This document shows, piece after piece, positions 6,700 through 15,553 of a stretch of DNA of 21,182 bases. Under the pieces are notes generated by a model. It searched no databases. It was given only the letters and a program-made list of their open reading frames with translations, and was not told the DNA's origin. The stretch is from Streptomyces alboflavus. Its GTDB lineage: Bacteria > Actinomycetota > Actinomycetes > Streptomycetales > Streptomycetaceae. Each line of letters begins with the position of its first letter. Positions within the stretch are counted from its first letter, which is position 1. The DNA is taken from assembly GCF_000716675.1 (NCBI RefSeq), contig NZ_JNXT01000097.1, positions 1 to 21,182 of the forward strand, read 5' to 3'. The translations under genes and the position numbers were made by a program.

Positions 6700-9324
6700 T
6701 TACGCGGCCGGGAGGTTGTCCAGCTGCGTCTGGAGGCGCGCGATGTCCTCCTCGGCCTTGGCGAGGCGGCCGCGGATCTTGTCCACGACGTTGTCCGGCG
6801 CCTTGGCGAGGAACGCCTCGTTGCCGAGCTTGGCCGTGGCCTGGGCCTTCTCCTTCTCGGCCGCCGCCAAGTCCTTGGCGAGGCGCTTGCGCTCCGCCGC
6901 CACGTCGATCGTGCCGGACAGGTCGAGGGCGACGCTCGCGCCCGCGACCGGCAGCGTCGCCGTCGCCGCGAAGGACTCGCCCTCGGGCTGGAGGCGCAGG
7001 AGCTGGCGGATCGCGGCCTCGTGCGGGGCGAACGGCGTGCCGTCCAGGGCGAGGCGGGCCGGGACCTTCTGGCCGGGCTGGAGGCCCTGGTCGGCGCGGA
7101 ACCGGCGGACCTCGGTGACCAGGTCCTGGAGGGAGAGGATCTCCTTCTCGGCGCCCGCGTCACGGAAGGCGCTGTCCTTGGGCCAGTCGGCGACCACCAC
7201 GGACTCACCGCCCGTGAGCGTGGTCCACAGGGTCTCCGTCACGAACGGCACGACCGGGTGGAGCAGGCGCAGCGTGACGTCCAGGACCTCGCCGAGGACG
7301 CGCTTGCTGACCTCGGCGGCCGGGCCGCCCGCCATGAACGTGGTCTTGGAAAGCTCCACGTACCAGTCGAAGACCTCGTCCCACGCGAAGTGGAAGAGGG
7401 CGTCGGAGAGCTTCGCGAACTGGTAGTCCTCGTAGAACGCGTCGACCTCGGCGACCACCGTGTTCAGGCGGGAGAGGATCCAGCGGTCGGTCGCCGACAT
7501 GTCGGCGGCGTCGGGCAGCGGGCCCTCGACCGTGGCGCCGTTCATGAGGGCGAAGCGGGTGGCGTTCCAGATCTTGTTGGCGAAGTTCCGGGAGCCCTGC
7601 ACCCAGTCCTCGCCGATCGGCACGTCGACGCCCGGGTTGGCGCCGCGGGCGAGGGTGAAGCGCAGGGCGTCCGAGCCGTACTTGTCCATCCAGTCCAGCG
7701 GGTTGACCGCGTTCCCGAAGGACTTCGACATCTTCTTGCCGAACTGGTCACGGACCATGCCGTGCAGGGCGACGGTGTGGAACGGCGGGGTGCCGTCCAT
7801 CGCGTACAGGCCGAACATCATCATCCGGGCGACCCAGAAGAAGAGGATGTCGTAGCCGGTGACCAGGACGGAGTTCGGGTAGAACTTCGCGAGGCTGTCG
7901 GTCTTCTCGGGCCAGCCGAGGGTGGAGAACGGCCACAGACCGGACGAGAACCAGGTGTCGAGGACGTCGGTGTCCTGCGTCCAGCCCTCGCCGGTGGGCG
8001 GCTCCTCGTCGGGGCCGACGCAGACGATCTCGCCGTTCGGGCCGTACCAGACGGGGATGCGGTGGCCCCACCAGAGCTGGCGCGAGATGCACCAGTCGTG
8101 GAGGTTGTCGACCCAGTCGAAGTAGCGCTTCTCCATCTCCTGCGGATGGATCTTGACCTGGCCGTCGCGGACCGCGTCACCGGCGGCCTTGGCGAGCGGG
8201 CCGACCTTGACCCACCACTGCATGGACAGGCGCGGCTCGACGGTGGTCTTGCAGCGGGAGCAGTGGCCGACCGAGTGGGAGTACGGCCGCTTCTCGGCGA
8301 CGATGCGGCCCTCGGCGCGCAGCGCGCCGACGATGGCGGAGCGGGCCTCCAGGCGGTCCAGGCCCTGGAAGGGGCCGGGCACAGTGATGATGGCGTGCTC
8401 GTCCATCACCGCGATGTTCGGCAGGGAGTGGCGCTGGCCGATCTCGAAGTCGTTCGGGTCGTGGGCGGGCGTCACCTTGACGGCGCCGGTACCGAACTCG
8501 GGGTCGACGTGCGTGTCGGCGACGACCGGGATGGAGCGGTCGGTGAGCGGGAGCTTGATGAGCTTGCCGACGAGGTGCTTGTACCGCTCGTCGTCGGGGT
8601 GCACAGCGACGGCGGTGTCACCGAGCATCGTCTCGGCGCGGGTGGTGGCGACGACGATGGTCTCGTCGCCCTCGCCGTACGTCATCGAGACGAGCTCGCC
8701 GTCGTCGTCCTGGTACTCGACCTCGATGTCGGAGATCGCCGTCAGACAGCGGGGGCACCAGTTGATGATGCGCTCGGCGCGGTAGATCAGCTCGTCCTCG
8801 TAGAGCCGCTTGAAGATCGTCTGGACGGCCTTGGAGAGGCCCTCGTCCATGGTGAAGCGCTCGCGGGACCAGGCGACGCCGTCGCCGAGGCGGCGCATCT
8901 GGCCGCTGATCTGCCCGCCGGACTCGTTCTTCCACTTCCAGACGCGCTCGACGAAGGCCTCGCGGCCGAGGTCGTGGCGGGACTTGCCCTCCTTGCCGAG
9001 CTCGCGCTCGACGACGTTCTGGGTGGCGATGCCCGCGTGGTCCATGCCGGGCTGCCACAGGACCTCGAAGCCCTGCATGCGCTTGCGGCGGGTCAGGGCG
9101 TCGATGAGGGTGTGCTCGAAGGCGTGGCCCAGGTGCAGGCTGCCGGTCACGTTCGGCGGCGGGATGACGACGGTGTACGGCGGCTTCTCACTGCTCGCGT
9201 CCGCGTCGAAGTAACCACGCTCCACCCAGCGCTCGTACAGCGCCCCTTCTACCTCGGACGGCGCGTACTGCGTCGGGAGTTCGGGGGCGGTCGCTGGGGG
9301 CTGCTGCTGAGCGTTCTCGGTCAC
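6700..9324 (-). CDS. valS: Valyl-tRNA synthetase
   Basis: Class I aminoacyl-tRNA synthetase charging tRNA-Val in the cytosol, 874 residues, full length. It has [14 protein letters not shown] with the HIGH-type motif at 64-67, the CP1 editing domain ([32 protein letters not shown]), a zinc-like WCPRC and HCSRC pair, [15 protein letters not shown], and KMSKS at 531-535. The anticodon-binding domain and a C-terminal coiled-coil arm (about 810-874) rich in Lys/Glu/Ala follow. The GTG at 9324 has no Shine-Dalgarno sequence, but a TAAACT -10 box ends six bases upstream, so the message is probably leaderless. In relatives folC commonly follows valS; here an unrelated convergent glycan module follows. 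Confidence 0.98.
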   Translation of the reverse strand: MTENAQQQPPATAPELPTQYAPSEVEGALYERWVERGYFDADASSEKPPYTVVIPPPNVTGSLHLGHAFEHTLIDALTRRKRMQGFEVLWQPGMDHAGIATQNVVERELGKEGKSRHDLGREAFVERVWKWKNESGGQISGQMRRLGDGVAWSRERFTMDEGLSKAVQTIFKRLYEDELIYRAERIINWCPRCLTAISDIEVEYQDDDGELVSMTYGEGDETIVVATTRAETMLGDTAVAVHPDDERYKHLVGKLIKLPLTDRSIPVVADTHVDPEFGTGAVKVTPAHDPNDFEIGQRHSLPNIAVMDEHAIITVPGPFQGLDRLEARSAIVGALRAEGRIVAEKRPYSHSVGHCSRCKTTVEPRLSMQWWVKVGPLAKAAGDAVRDGQVKIHPQEMEKRYFDWVDNLHDWCISRQLWWGHRIPVWYGPNGEIVCVGPDEEPPTGEGWTQDTDVLDTWFSSGLWPFSTLGWPEKTDSLAKFYPNSVLVTGYDILFFWVARMMMFGLYAMDGTPPFHTVALHGMVRDQFGKKMSKSFGNAVNPLDWMDKYGSDALRFTLARGANPGVDVPIGEDWVQGSRNFANKIWNATRFALMNGATVEGPLPDAADMSATDRWILSRLNTVVAEVDAFYEDYQFAKLSDALFHFAWDEVFDWYVELSKTTFMAGGPAAEVSKRVLGEVLDVTLRLLHPVVPFVTETLWTTLTGGESVVVADWPKDSAFRDAGAEKEILSLQDLVTEVRRFRADQGLQPGQKVPARLALDGTPFAPHEAAIRQLLRLQPEGESFAATATLPVAGASVALDLSGTIDVAAERKRLAKDLAAAEKEKAQATAKLGNEAFLAKAPDNVVDKIRGRLAKAEEDIARLQTQLDNLPAA

Positions 9325-9330
9325 GCGCCC

Positions 9331-9336
9331 AGTTTA
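9331..9336 (-). promoter_or_regulatory. Predicted -10 box for leaderless valS
   Basis: Minus-strand TAAACT (TAnnnT type) is separated by GGGCGC from the valS GTG, placing the expected transcription start at or next to the start codon. The -35 region is weak (TTCGGG about 18 nt further up). Confidence 0.5.
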
Positions 9337-9488
9337 GGGGTGTCACAGAGTGGTCCCGAAACCAGAATCTTCAGTAACGGTTGGCTCCCCGGGGCCCACG
9401 CGGGTCTCCGCGTCGGTGAGGATGTTGGGAACACATAAGCGCGCGGGAAAATGTGGGCGCGCTCAGGCGTTCGAGGGGAACCCCAGTA

Positions 9489-10493
9489 ATGAGCTACAAC
9501 CAGCCGGGCCCGTACGGCGGGCAGCAGCCGCAGCAGCCCGGGCCGTACGGCGGCCAGCCTCAGCAGCCTGGCCCCTACGGCCAGCCGCCGCAGGCCCCGC
9601 AGCCCGGCTACGGCTACCCCCAGCAGGCGCCCCAGGGGGTGCCGCCGCAGCAGCCGCCCTACGGCCAGCCGGGTTACGGCCAGCCGCAGCAGGCTCCGTA
9701 CGGCCAGCCGCAGCAGCCCGGCCCGTACGGCCAGCAGCCCCAGGCCCCCTACGGCCAGGTCCCGCCGCCGCCCGGCGGTGGCGGCGGCAAGAAGACAGGC
9801 CTGATCATCGGCGCGGTCGCGGTCGTCGCGGCCATCGGCGTCGGCGCCTACTTCGTCCTCGGCGGCAGCGACAGCGGCAGCTCCGGCACGGTCAAGGACG
9901 ACGGCCCGCACAAGCTGACCACGCCCGCGACGGTCCTCTCGGACTACAACAAGAAGCCGAACAGCGACTCCGGCAGCGACATGTCGTCCGACGAGATCGC
10001 TAAGGCCGAGGAGTACGGGGTGAAGAACCCCACCGAGGTCAAGGCCCAGTACATGGCGGGCACCCAGGAGAACCCCCTCGGGCAGAAGATCCTCCAGCTG
10101 AACGGCGTCTACGGCGACATCGAGGACCCCGAGGCGGTCGTCGACAAGATGTTCTCCTCGGCGAAGGAGAAGTCCGAGAAGAGCAGCGGCAGCTCGACCG
10201 GCCGGAAGGTCACGGTCATCGGCGACCCGAAGTCGTACAACCCGTCCGACCTCGACGGCGCGATGATGAAGTGCCAGGAGATGAAGTACGCCATGGGCTC
10301 GGGCTCGTCGACCGGCAGCAGCGACGCCCCGAAGGAGATGTCGATGGCGACCTGCATCTGGGGCGACAACAGCACGATCGGCGTCGTGGTCACCGCGGAC
10401 GTGGCGAGTGCCATGGGCGGCAAGGCCGCCGACCTGGACGAGGCCGCCGAGAAGACGGCCAAGTTCCGCAAGGAAGTCCGCGTCAAGCGCTGA
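9489..10493 (+). CDS. Membrane-anchored protein with Pro/Gln/Gly/Tyr-rich tail, paralogue 1
   Basis: Unrecognised 334-residue protein. Residues 1-100 are a low-complexity tail built from repeats such as QQPGPYG, YGQPQQ and GYGYPQQ. KK then precedes one helix at about 105-124 (LIIGAVAVVAAIGVGAYFVL). A roughly 210-residue domain follows, with Cys262 and Cys289 spaced as a likely disulfide (MKCQEMK and TCIWGDNSTIG). The positive residues before the helix predict the tail inside and the domain outside the cell. The ATG at 9489 is preceded by GAGGGG at 9473-9478. It is divergent from valS and first of three tandem paralogues. The Cys-containing half is conserved in all three, suggesting it is the functional part. 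No catalytic motif is visible; function unknown. Confidence 0.85.
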   Translation: MSYNQPGPYGGQQPQQPGPYGGQPQQPGPYGQPPQAPQPGYGYPQQAPQGVPPQQPPYGQPGYGQPQQAPYGQPQQPGPYGQQPQAPYGQVPPPPGGGGGKKTGLIIGAVAVVAAIGVGAYFVLGGSDSGSSGTVKDDGPHKLTTPATVLSDYNKKPNSDSGSDMSSDEIAKAEEYGVKNPTEVKAQYMAGTQENPLGQKILQLNGVYGDIEDPEAVVDKMFSSAKEKSEKSSGSSTGRKVTVIGDPKSYNPSDLDGAMMKCQEMKYAMGSGSSTGSSDAPKEMSMATCIWGDNSTIGVVVTADVASAMGGKAADLDEAAEKTAKFRKEVRVKR

Positions 10494-10521
10494 CGCCGAG
10501 GCGCGCGTCGCGCACCGGCAA

Positions 10522-10548
10522 GGGCCCCGGCCGTCGCGGCCGGGGCCC
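10522..10548 (+). terminator. Hairpin terminator after paralogue 1
   Basis: Perfect 12-bp GC stem GGGCCCCGGCCG / CGGCCGGGGCCC with loop TCG, 28 nt after the stop codon. It implies that the paralogues can be transcribed separately. Confidence 0.75.
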
Positions 10549-10602
10549 GCTTCCGTCACGATGGTGCGCGCAGCACCGCATCACGAAGGGGGAACCCCAC
10601 AC

Positions 10603-11574
10603 ATGAGCCACAACCAGCCGGGTCCGTACGGCGGACAGCAGCCCGGTCCCTACGGCGGCGGTCAGCCGCAGCAGCCAGGCCCCTACGGCCAGCAGCCGGG
10701 CCCCCAGGGCCCCGGTTACGGCTATCCGCAGCAGCAGCCCCAGCAGCCCGGTTACGGCTACCCCCAGCAGGCCCCGCAGGGCGTCCCGCCGCAGCAGCCC
10801 CCGTACGGCCAGCCGCAGCAGCCCGGCCCTTACGGCCAGCAGCCGCAGGCTCCCTACGGCCAGGTCCCGCCGCCCCCGCAGGGCGGAGGTGGCGGCAAGA
10901 AGACGGGCCTGATCATCGGCGCGGTCGCGGTCGTCGCGGCCATCGGCGTCGGCGCCTACTTCGTCCTCGGCGGCGACGACAGCGGCTCCGCCAAGGTCAA
11001 GGACGACGGCCCGCACAAGCTGACCACGCCCGAGACCGTCATCGACGGCGAGTTCAAGAAGGACGCGGGCTCCGGCGGCGGCTTCGGCGGCATCAACACC
11101 GACAAGGCCGAGAAGGCCGGGGTGAAGAACGCCAAGGACGTCGGGGCGGACTACCAGTCCGGCAACAAGGACAACCCGCTGTCCATCAAGGCCCTGAACT
11201 TCGGCGGCGTGTACGGCGAGATCGACGACCCGGAGAGCGTCGTGGACAAGATGTTCGCCAACGCCAAGAAGGAACAGGGCAAGGGCTCGGGGCCGAAGAC
11301 GACGGTGGTCGGCGACCCGAAGTCGTACAACCCCTCCGACCTCGACGGCGCGGTCATGAAGTGCCAGGAGATGAAGGTCGACACCAGCGGTTCGGCCAAC
11401 TCCTCGGCGCCCAAGGAGACGTCCGCCGCCGTCTGCATCTGGGGCGACCACAGCACGATCGGCTTCACCGTGAACATCGACGTGGCCAGCGCCATGGCGG
11501 GCAAGAGCGCCGACCTGGGCGACGCCGCCGAGAAGACGGCGAAGCTCCGCAAGGACGCGCGCGTCAAGCTCTGA
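10603..11574 (+). CDS. Membrane-anchored protein with Pro/Gln/Gly/Tyr-rich tail, paralogue 2
   Basis: 323-residue tandem paralogue of the gene at 9489, with the same order: PQGY-rich cytoplasmic tail (1-97), GGGGGKK, one helix at about 103-122, then an external domain with Cys254 and Cys278. The DNA around the helix is nearly identical to paralogue 1, including wobble positions, while the middle of the external domain has diverged (GGFGGINTDKAEKAG here). The ATG start has GAAGGGGG at 10585-10592. Shared blocks include KDDGPHKLTTP, VVGDPKSYNPSDLDGA, KCQEMK and CIWGD. This indicates a recent duplication or gene conversion. Function unknown; an envelope-associated role is the most that can be inferred. 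Confidence 0.85.
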   Translation: MSHNQPGPYGGQQPGPYGGGQPQQPGPYGQQPGPQGPGYGYPQQQPQQPGYGYPQQAPQGVPPQQPPYGQPQQPGPYGQQPQAPYGQVPPPPQGGGGGKKTGLIIGAVAVVAAIGVGAYFVLGGDDSGSAKVKDDGPHKLTTPETVIDGEFKKDAGSGGGFGGINTDKAEKAGVKNAKDVGADYQSGNKDNPLSIKALNFGGVYGEIDDPESVVDKMFANAKKEQGKGSGPKTTVVGDPKSYNPSDLDGAVMKCQEMKVDTSGSANSSAPKETSAAVCIWGDHSTIGFTVNIDVASAMAGKSADLGDAAEKTAKLRKDARVKL

Positions 11575-11596
11575 TCCGTCGTTACGGACACCAGCG

Positions 11597-11623
11597 AGGG
11601 CCCGGTCGCTCCGGCCGGGCCCT
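11597..11623 (+). terminator. Hairpin terminator after paralogue 2
   Basis: 9-bp stem AGGGCCCGG / CCGGGCCCT with a 9-nt loop, 22 nt after the stop, followed by TTCGC. Confidence 0.7.
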
Positions 11624-11650
11624 TCGCATGCCTCAGGGGGAGGACAGAAA

Positions 11651-12328
11651 GTGGGCAGCAGGAAGGCCGTGACCGCCGTCGCCGGGATCGGTGTCGTCGC
11701 CCTGCTCGGAGTCGGCGCGTACGTCGGCTTCGGTGAGGGCGACGACTCGGGTGGCCACGGGGGTGTCGGCGCGGCCGGCGGGCCGCACAAGTTGATTGCG
11801 CCGAACACGGTGTTGGGGAAGTACGAGCAGGTCGAGGGCATCACCTCGGCCGCGATGGAGGACCCCGCGGGCTTCGGGGTGCGCGGCGCGAAGACGGTCC
11901 AGGCGGTGTACGGCTCCGGCAGGGGAGCCAAGGCGATCAGCGCCGGGCTGATCCAGTACACCGGCGCGTACGGGACGGTGGCCGCGCCGGAGAAGACCGT
12001 CGACGCGCTGTTCGCGGACCTCGCGGACAGGGCGAGGAAGCCGGGCAAGGGCGGTGAGAAGAGCACGATGGTGGGCAGGCCGGAGGACTTCGGCGCGGCC
12101 GGCGTGGTCGTCAAGTGCCAGGAGACACGGACCGAAGGCCGCTCCTCCGCCGCCCCCGAGAGCCGCCAGGTGCTCCGCGCGCCCGTGTGCGCCTGGGCCG
12201 ACCGCAGCACCGCCGCCATCGTCATGCCGATGGACACCCGCGCCACCAAGGCGGGCAAGGCCGTGTCCCTCGCCGAGGCCGCGGCCACCACGAAGCGGCT
12301 CCGCGAGGAAGTACGCGTCGCGCGCTGA
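11651..12328 (+). CDS. Secreted or membrane-anchored protein, tail-less paralogue 3
   Basis: 225-residue diverged member of the same array. It begins with a short basic stretch (MGSRK) and goes straight into a hydrophobic segment at about 6-26, with no PQGY-rich tail. The external domain keeps the family landmarks: GPHKLIAPNTV, a YGTVAAPEKTVD block, GRPEDFGAAGVVVKCQE with Cys156, PVCAWADRSTAAIV with Cys180, and an AEAAATTKRLREEVRV ending. The segment could act as a signal anchor; no lipobox is seen. The GTG start is well supported by GGGGGAGGA ending 7 nt upstream. It is convergent with clpX. Function unknown. Confidence 0.85.
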   Translation: MGSRKAVTAVAGIGVVALLGVGAYVGFGEGDDSGGHGGVGAAGGPHKLIAPNTVLGKYEQVEGITSAAMEDPAGFGVRGAKTVQAVYGSGRGAKAISAGLIQYTGAYGTVAAPEKTVDALFADLADRARKPGKGGEKSTMVGRPEDFGAAGVVVKCQETRTEGRSSAAPESRQVLRAPVCAWADRSTAAIVMPMDTRATKAGKAVSLAEAAATTKRLREEVRVAR

Positions 12329-12351
12329 CGGCGCCGAGGAGAGAGACGGCA

Positions 12352-12390
12352 CAAGGGCGCCCGGCGAGGTCAACTCGCCGGGCGCCCTTG
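12352..12390. terminator. Bidirectional hairpin between paralogue 3 and clpX
   Basis: Perfect 17-bp stem (12352-12368 CAAGGGCGCCCGGCGAG with 12374-12390) and loop GTCAA, between convergent genes. Confidence 0.85.
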
Positions 12391-12402
12391 GCCGTTCACG
12401 TA

Positions 12403-12444
12403 CCGCCGCGCGGACTCCGCCGCGCGGACTCCGCCGCGCGGACT
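12403..12444. repeat. Three perfect 14-bp tandem repeats at the clpX 3' end
   Basis: Unit CCGCCGCGCGGACT occurs three times head to tail (12403, 12417, 12431). The last copy ends inside the clpX stop codon (12443-12445). Each unit contains CCGCGCGG, a self-complementary core. Confidence 0.9.
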
Positions 12445-13729
12445 ATGCGGACTTCTGCTCGCCCGCCCCGGAGCCCCGCACGTCGCGCGGCACCAGCGTC
12501 GGGTTCACGTTCGAGTGGACGACGTCCGCCGTGATGACGACGCGGGCCACGTCCTTGCGGGACGGCACCTCGTACATCACGGACTGGAGGACTTCCTCCA
12601 TGATGGCGCGCAGGCCGCGTGCGCCGGTCTGGCGCAGGATCGCCTGGTCGGCGATGGCCTCCAGGGCCGCGCGCTCGAAGTCCAGCTCCACGCCGTCGAG
12701 TTCGAAGAGGCGCTGGTACTGCTTGACGAGGGCGTTGCGCGGCTCGACCAGGATCTGCAGGAGCGCTTCGCGGTCGAGGTTGTGGACCGAGGTGATGACG
12801 GGAAGACGGCCGATGAACTCGGGGATCATCCCGAACTTCACCAGGTCCTCCGGCATGATGTCCTCGAACTGGTCCTTCTCCTCCAGCTCCCGCTTGGAGC
12901 GGATGGTCGCGCCGAAGCCGATGCCCTTGGCACCCGCCCGCGACTCGATGATCTTCTCCAGGCCCGCGAACGCACCGCCCACGATGAACAGCACGTTCGT
13001 CGTGTCGATCTGGATGAACTCCTGGTGCGGGTGCTTGCGGCCGCCCTGCGGCGGGACGGAGGCCGTCGTGCCCTCCAGGATCTTCAACAGGGCCTGCTGG
13101 ACGCCTTCACCCGATACGTCGCGCGTGATCGACGGGTTTTCGCTCTTCCGGGCGACCTTGTCGATCTCGTCGATGTAGATGATGCCCGTCTCGGCCTTCT
13201 TGACGTCGTAGTCGGCGGCCTGGATGAGCTTCAGGAGGATGTTCTCGACGTCCTCGCCGACATAGCCCGCCTCCGTGAGCGCCGTCGCGTCCGCGATGGC
13301 GAAGGGGACGTTCAGCATGCGGGCGAGCGTCTGCGCGAGCAGCGTCTTGCCGGAGCCGGTGGGGCCGAGCAGCAGGATGTTGGACTTCGCGAGCTCGATG
13401 GCGTCCTCGCGGCCCTGAGCGCCGCCGTTCTCCCCGGCCTGGACGCGCTTGTAGTGGTTGTAGACGGCGACGGAGAGCGCCTTCTTGGCGGGCTCCTGAC
13501 CGACCACGTACCCCTCGAGGAACTCATAGATCTCGCGGGGCTTGGGCAGTTCCTCCCAGCGGACCTCGCTCGTCTCGGCGAGTTCTTCCTCGATGATCTC
13601 GTTACAGAGATCGATGCACTCATCGCAGATGTACACGCCGGGGCCTGCGATGAGCTTCTTGACCTGCTTCTGACTCTTTCCGCAGAACGAGCACTTGAGC
13701 AGATCGCCGCCGTCACCGATGCGTGCCAC
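12443..13729 (-). CDS. clpX: ATP-dependent Clp protease ATPase subunit ClpX
   Basis: AAA+ unfoldase that feeds substrates to ClpP, 428 residues. The N-terminal zinc-binding domain has Cys13, Cys16, Cys35 and Cys38 (CSFC and CDEC). Walker A GPTGSGKT is at 122-129, the pore loop GYVG at 155-158 and Walker B IIYIDE ends at Glu188. The RKH loop (GGRKHPH), the ClpP-docking loop IGF in KGIGFGATI and sensor II GARGLRA follow. The GTG at 13729 is chosen because [13 protein letters not shown] is the usual family N-terminus; upstream in-frame codons are low quality, and GAAGGGGAAG precedes the GTG. A hairpin upstream separates it from clpP2, so it likely has its own promoter in 13730-13885. Confidence 0.98.
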   Translation of the reverse strand: MARIGDGGDLLKCSFCGKSQKQVKKLIAGPGVYICDECIDLCNEIIEEELAETSEVRWEELPKPREIYEFLEGYVVGQEPAKKALSVAVYNHYKRVQAGENGGAQGREDAIELAKSNILLLGPTGSGKTLLAQTLARMLNVPFAIADATALTEAGYVGEDVENILLKLIQAADYDVKKAETGIIYIDEIDKVARKSENPSITRDVSGEGVQQALLKILEGTTASVPPQGGRKHPHQEFIQIDTTNVLFIVGGAFAGLEKIIESRAGAKGIGFGATIRSKRELEEKDQFEDIMPEDLVKFGMIPEFIGRLPVITSVHNLDREALLQILVEPRNALVKQYQRLFELDGVELDFERAALEAIADQAILRQTGARGLRAIMEEVLQSVMYEVPSRKDVARVVITADVVHSNVNPTLVPRDVRGSGAGEQKSA

Positions 13730-13885
13730 GGTGTGCTTCCCCTTCGCCTGGGAGACGCCGTTGGTCCAGCGGCTCCTGGTGCCTTGTATCCGACGGTACC
13801 TTGCCTGGCCCCCCGTTCGGGCCCCCCTTGGCGCGGTTCGCTTCCGCATGGGCCGCGTCGAGGGGTGGGCGGACGGTGCTGCGAC

Positions 13886-13921
13886 GCCCCGGGCGAGGCC
13901 GGCAGGTGGCTCGCCCGGGGC
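13886..13921 (-). terminator. Hairpin terminator after clpP2
   Basis: Perfect 12-bp stem GCCCCGGGCGAG / CTCGCCCGGGGC with a 12-nt loop, starting 12 nt past the clpP2 stop and ending 156 nt before the clpX start. Confidence 0.75.
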
Positions 13922-13933
13922 TCGGACGGGACT

Positions 13934-14605
13934 CTAGAGAACCGAGGAGTTGTTCATCTTCCGGGTGGAGATGATCTGGTCGATCAGGCCGTACGCCAGC
14001 GCGTCCTCGGCGGTGAGGATCTTGTCGCGCTCGATGTCGTCGCGGATCTTCTCGATCGGCGTCGTGGAGTGCTTGGCCAGCATCTCCTCGAGCTGCGTAC
14101 GCATCCGGAGGATCTCGTTGGCCGCGATCTCCAGGTCGGAGAGCTGCTCACGGCCGGTGCCGCCGGACGGCTGGTGGATCAGCACACGGGCGTTCGGCAG
14201 GGCCATGCGCTTGCCCGGCGTGCCCGCGGCGAGGAGCACGGCGGCCGCGGAGGACGCCTGGCCCATGCAGACCGTCTGGATGTCGGGCTTCACGAACTGC
14301 ATCGTGTCGTAGATCGCGGTGAGCGCCGTGAAGGAGCCGCCCGGGCTGTTGATGTAGACCGAGATGTCCCGGTCGGGGTCCATCGACTCCAGGCACAGGA
14401 GCTGCGCCATGACGTCGTTGGCGGAGGCGTCGTCGATCTGGACGCCGAGGAAGATCACGCGCTCTTCGAAGAGCTTCGCGTACGGGTCGTACTCGCGCAC
14501 GCCCTGCGAGGTGCGCTCGACGAAGCGCGGGATCACATAGCGGTTGTCCACCTGCGGGCCGGTGTGCAGGCCCGAGGCCTGGCCGCTGACGGGGAAGGTG
14601 TTCAT
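13934..14605 (-). CDS. clpP2: ATP-dependent Clp protease proteolytic subunit (ClpP2)
   Basis: Serine peptidase subunit of 223 residues that assembles with ClpP1 into the Clp proteolytic chamber. The catalytic triad is visible: Ser119 in [10 protein letters not shown], His144 in LIHQPSGG, Asp194 in [16 protein letters not shown] marks the substrate-binding strand. The roughly 40-residue N-terminal extension before [15 protein letters not shown] includes a likely propeptide. The ATG at 14603-14605 has AGGACGG about 10 nt upstream. It lies 104 nt downstream of clpP1 on the same strand and is probably co-transcribed with it. A terminator follows. Confidence 0.97.
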   Translation of the reverse strand: MNTFPVSGQASGLHTGPQVDNRYVIPRFVERTSQGVREYDPYAKLFEERVIFLGVQIDDASANDVMAQLLCLESMDPDRDISVYINSPGGSFTALTAIYDTMQFVKPDIQTVCMGQASSAAAVLLAAGTPGKRMALPNARVLIHQPSGGTGREQLSDLEIAANEILRMRTQLEEMLAKHSTTPIEKIRDDIERDKILTAEDALAYGLIDQIISTRKMNNSSVL

Positions 14606-14709
14606 CTGAGGCGTTCCGTCCTGGTGTGAGCGTGGGCTTGGTCGGCTGGGGCCGCTCCCGGCGGCCGCCGCTGTGCGGGGCCGGTGCCGGGGGCCCGGGG
14701 GTGCCTTGG

Positions 14710-15327
14710 TCAGGCCCCCGTGCCGCCGCCGCCCGGAACACCCGAAGCGGCGCTGATGATCTCGTCGATGAGGCCGTACTCCTTGGCCTCCTCGGTGGTG
14801 AACCAGCGGTCGCGGTCACCGTCGCGGATGATCGCCTCGACCGTCTGGCCGGAGTGGCGGGCGGTGATCTCGGCCATGCGCTGCTTGGTGCGCAGCAGGT
14901 ACTCGGCCTGGATCTTGACGTCCGAGGCGGTGCCGCCGATGCCGGCGGAGCCCTGGTGCATCAGGATGTCCGTGTGCGGCAGGGCGAAGCGCTTGCCGGC
15001 GGTGCCGCCGGTGAGCAGGAACTGGCCCATGGAGGCCGCCATGCCCATGCCGATGGTCACCACGTCGTTCGGGATGTACTGCATCGTGTCGTAGATCGCC
15101 ATGCCGGCGGTCACCGAGCCACCGGGGCTGTTGATGTAGAGGTAGATGTCCTTCGACGGGTCGGCCGCGAGGAGGAGCATCTGCGCCGTGATCTTGTTCG
15201 CGATGTCGTCGTCGACCTGCTGGCCGAGGAAGACGATGCGCTCGCCGAGCAGTCGGTTGTACACATGGTCGCCGAGGCCACCACCGATGGACGGCTCACC
15301 GGCTGCGTAAGGCATCAGATTCGTCAC
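14710..15327 (-). CDS. clpP1: ATP-dependent Clp protease proteolytic subunit (ClpP1)
   Basis: 205-residue serine peptidase subunit, partner of ClpP2. Triad: Ser99 in GMAASMGQ, His124 in LMHQGSAG, Asp173 in [18 protein letters not shown] is intact. Note HQGSAG where most ClpPs have HQP. The GTG start at 15327 ([12 protein letters not shown]) is preferred because AGGTGGA lies 4 nt upstream and related Streptomyces proteins begin MTNLMP; an internal ATG at 15315 is the alternative. The C-terminus is Gly-rich ([10 protein letters not shown]). First gene of the clpP1-clpP2 unit; upstream are a -10/-35 pair, a ClgR-type box and a leader with two hairpins. Confidence 0.96.
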   Translation of the reverse strand: MTNLMPYAAGEPSIGGGLGDHVYNRLLGERIVFLGQQVDDDIANKITAQMLLLAADPSKDIYLYINSPGGSVTAGMAIYDTMQYIPNDVVTIGMGMAASMGQFLLTGGTAGKRFALPHTDILMHQGSAGIGGTASDVKIQAEYLLRTKQRMAEITARHSGQTVEAIIRDGDRDRWFTTEEAKEYGLIDEIISAASGVPGGGGTGA

Positions 15328-15347
15328 GTATCCACCTGCTCGTCTCT

Positions 15348-15403
15348 GACGGCTCCGGCCGTCTCGCACTCTTCGTCCCGGGGGCAAGGACTCCACTGCC
15401 CCC
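15348..15403 (-). promoter_or_regulatory. Two hairpins in the clpP1 5' leader
   Basis: Stem GGGGGCA/TGCCCCC (15380-15386 with 15397-15403) lies just after the predicted transcription start. Stem GACGGC/GCCGTC (15348-15353 with 15358-15363, loop of 4) lies about 10 nt before the ribosome-binding site. Both are perfect. Confidence 0.5.
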
Positions 15404-15413
15404 GTATTCATGG

Positions 15414-15441
15414 ACCCTAACGCGCAGGTCCCTTCGGGGAA
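15414..15441 (-). promoter_or_regulatory. Predicted clpP1 promoter
   Basis: Minus strand: -35 TTCCCC (15436-15441), 16-nt spacer, -10 TAGGGT (15414-15419). The predicted start near 15407 gives an 80-nt leader. The poor -35 fits a promoter that needs an activator. Confidence 0.5.
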
Positions 15442-15457
15442 TCCCGCATGGGCGACT

Positions 15458-15471
15458 GTTCGCTGTGAGCG
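15458..15471 (-). promoter_or_regulatory. Putative ClgR binding site upstream of clpP1
   Basis: Minus strand reads CGCTCACAGCGAAC. This matches every position of the core CGCYNANRGCGWWS of the actinobacterial ClgR motif as I recall it. Its centre is about 57 bp upstream of the predicted clpP1 start, just beyond the -35 box, where an activator would bind. ClgR is known to activate clpP1 in Streptomyces. Confidence 0.65.
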
Positions 15472-15553
15472 CAGGTTGCGCCCCCGGCGGGGGCGCGGCC
15501 CACTCAGGGATGTGGGGGCCCACCCGTTGGGGCCGGGGGGACTGTGCCCCGTA

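Noticed and set aside
7021..9438. 805-codon plus-strand frame
   Set aside because: Antisense of valS; a typical long shadow frame in high-GC DNA with Val/Asp/Gly-rich sequence.
9325..9488. T-box or other riboswitch upstream of valS
   Set aside because: No T-box sequence is seen and the promoter appears to abut the start codon.
12403..12444. CRISPR-like short repeats
   Set aside because: Units are directly adjacent with no spacers, so it is a simple tandem repeat.
13730..13849. N-terminal extension of ClpX
   Set aside because: Family proteins start just before the zinc-binding CSFC; the extension is Arg/Gly-rich and lacks a ribosome site.
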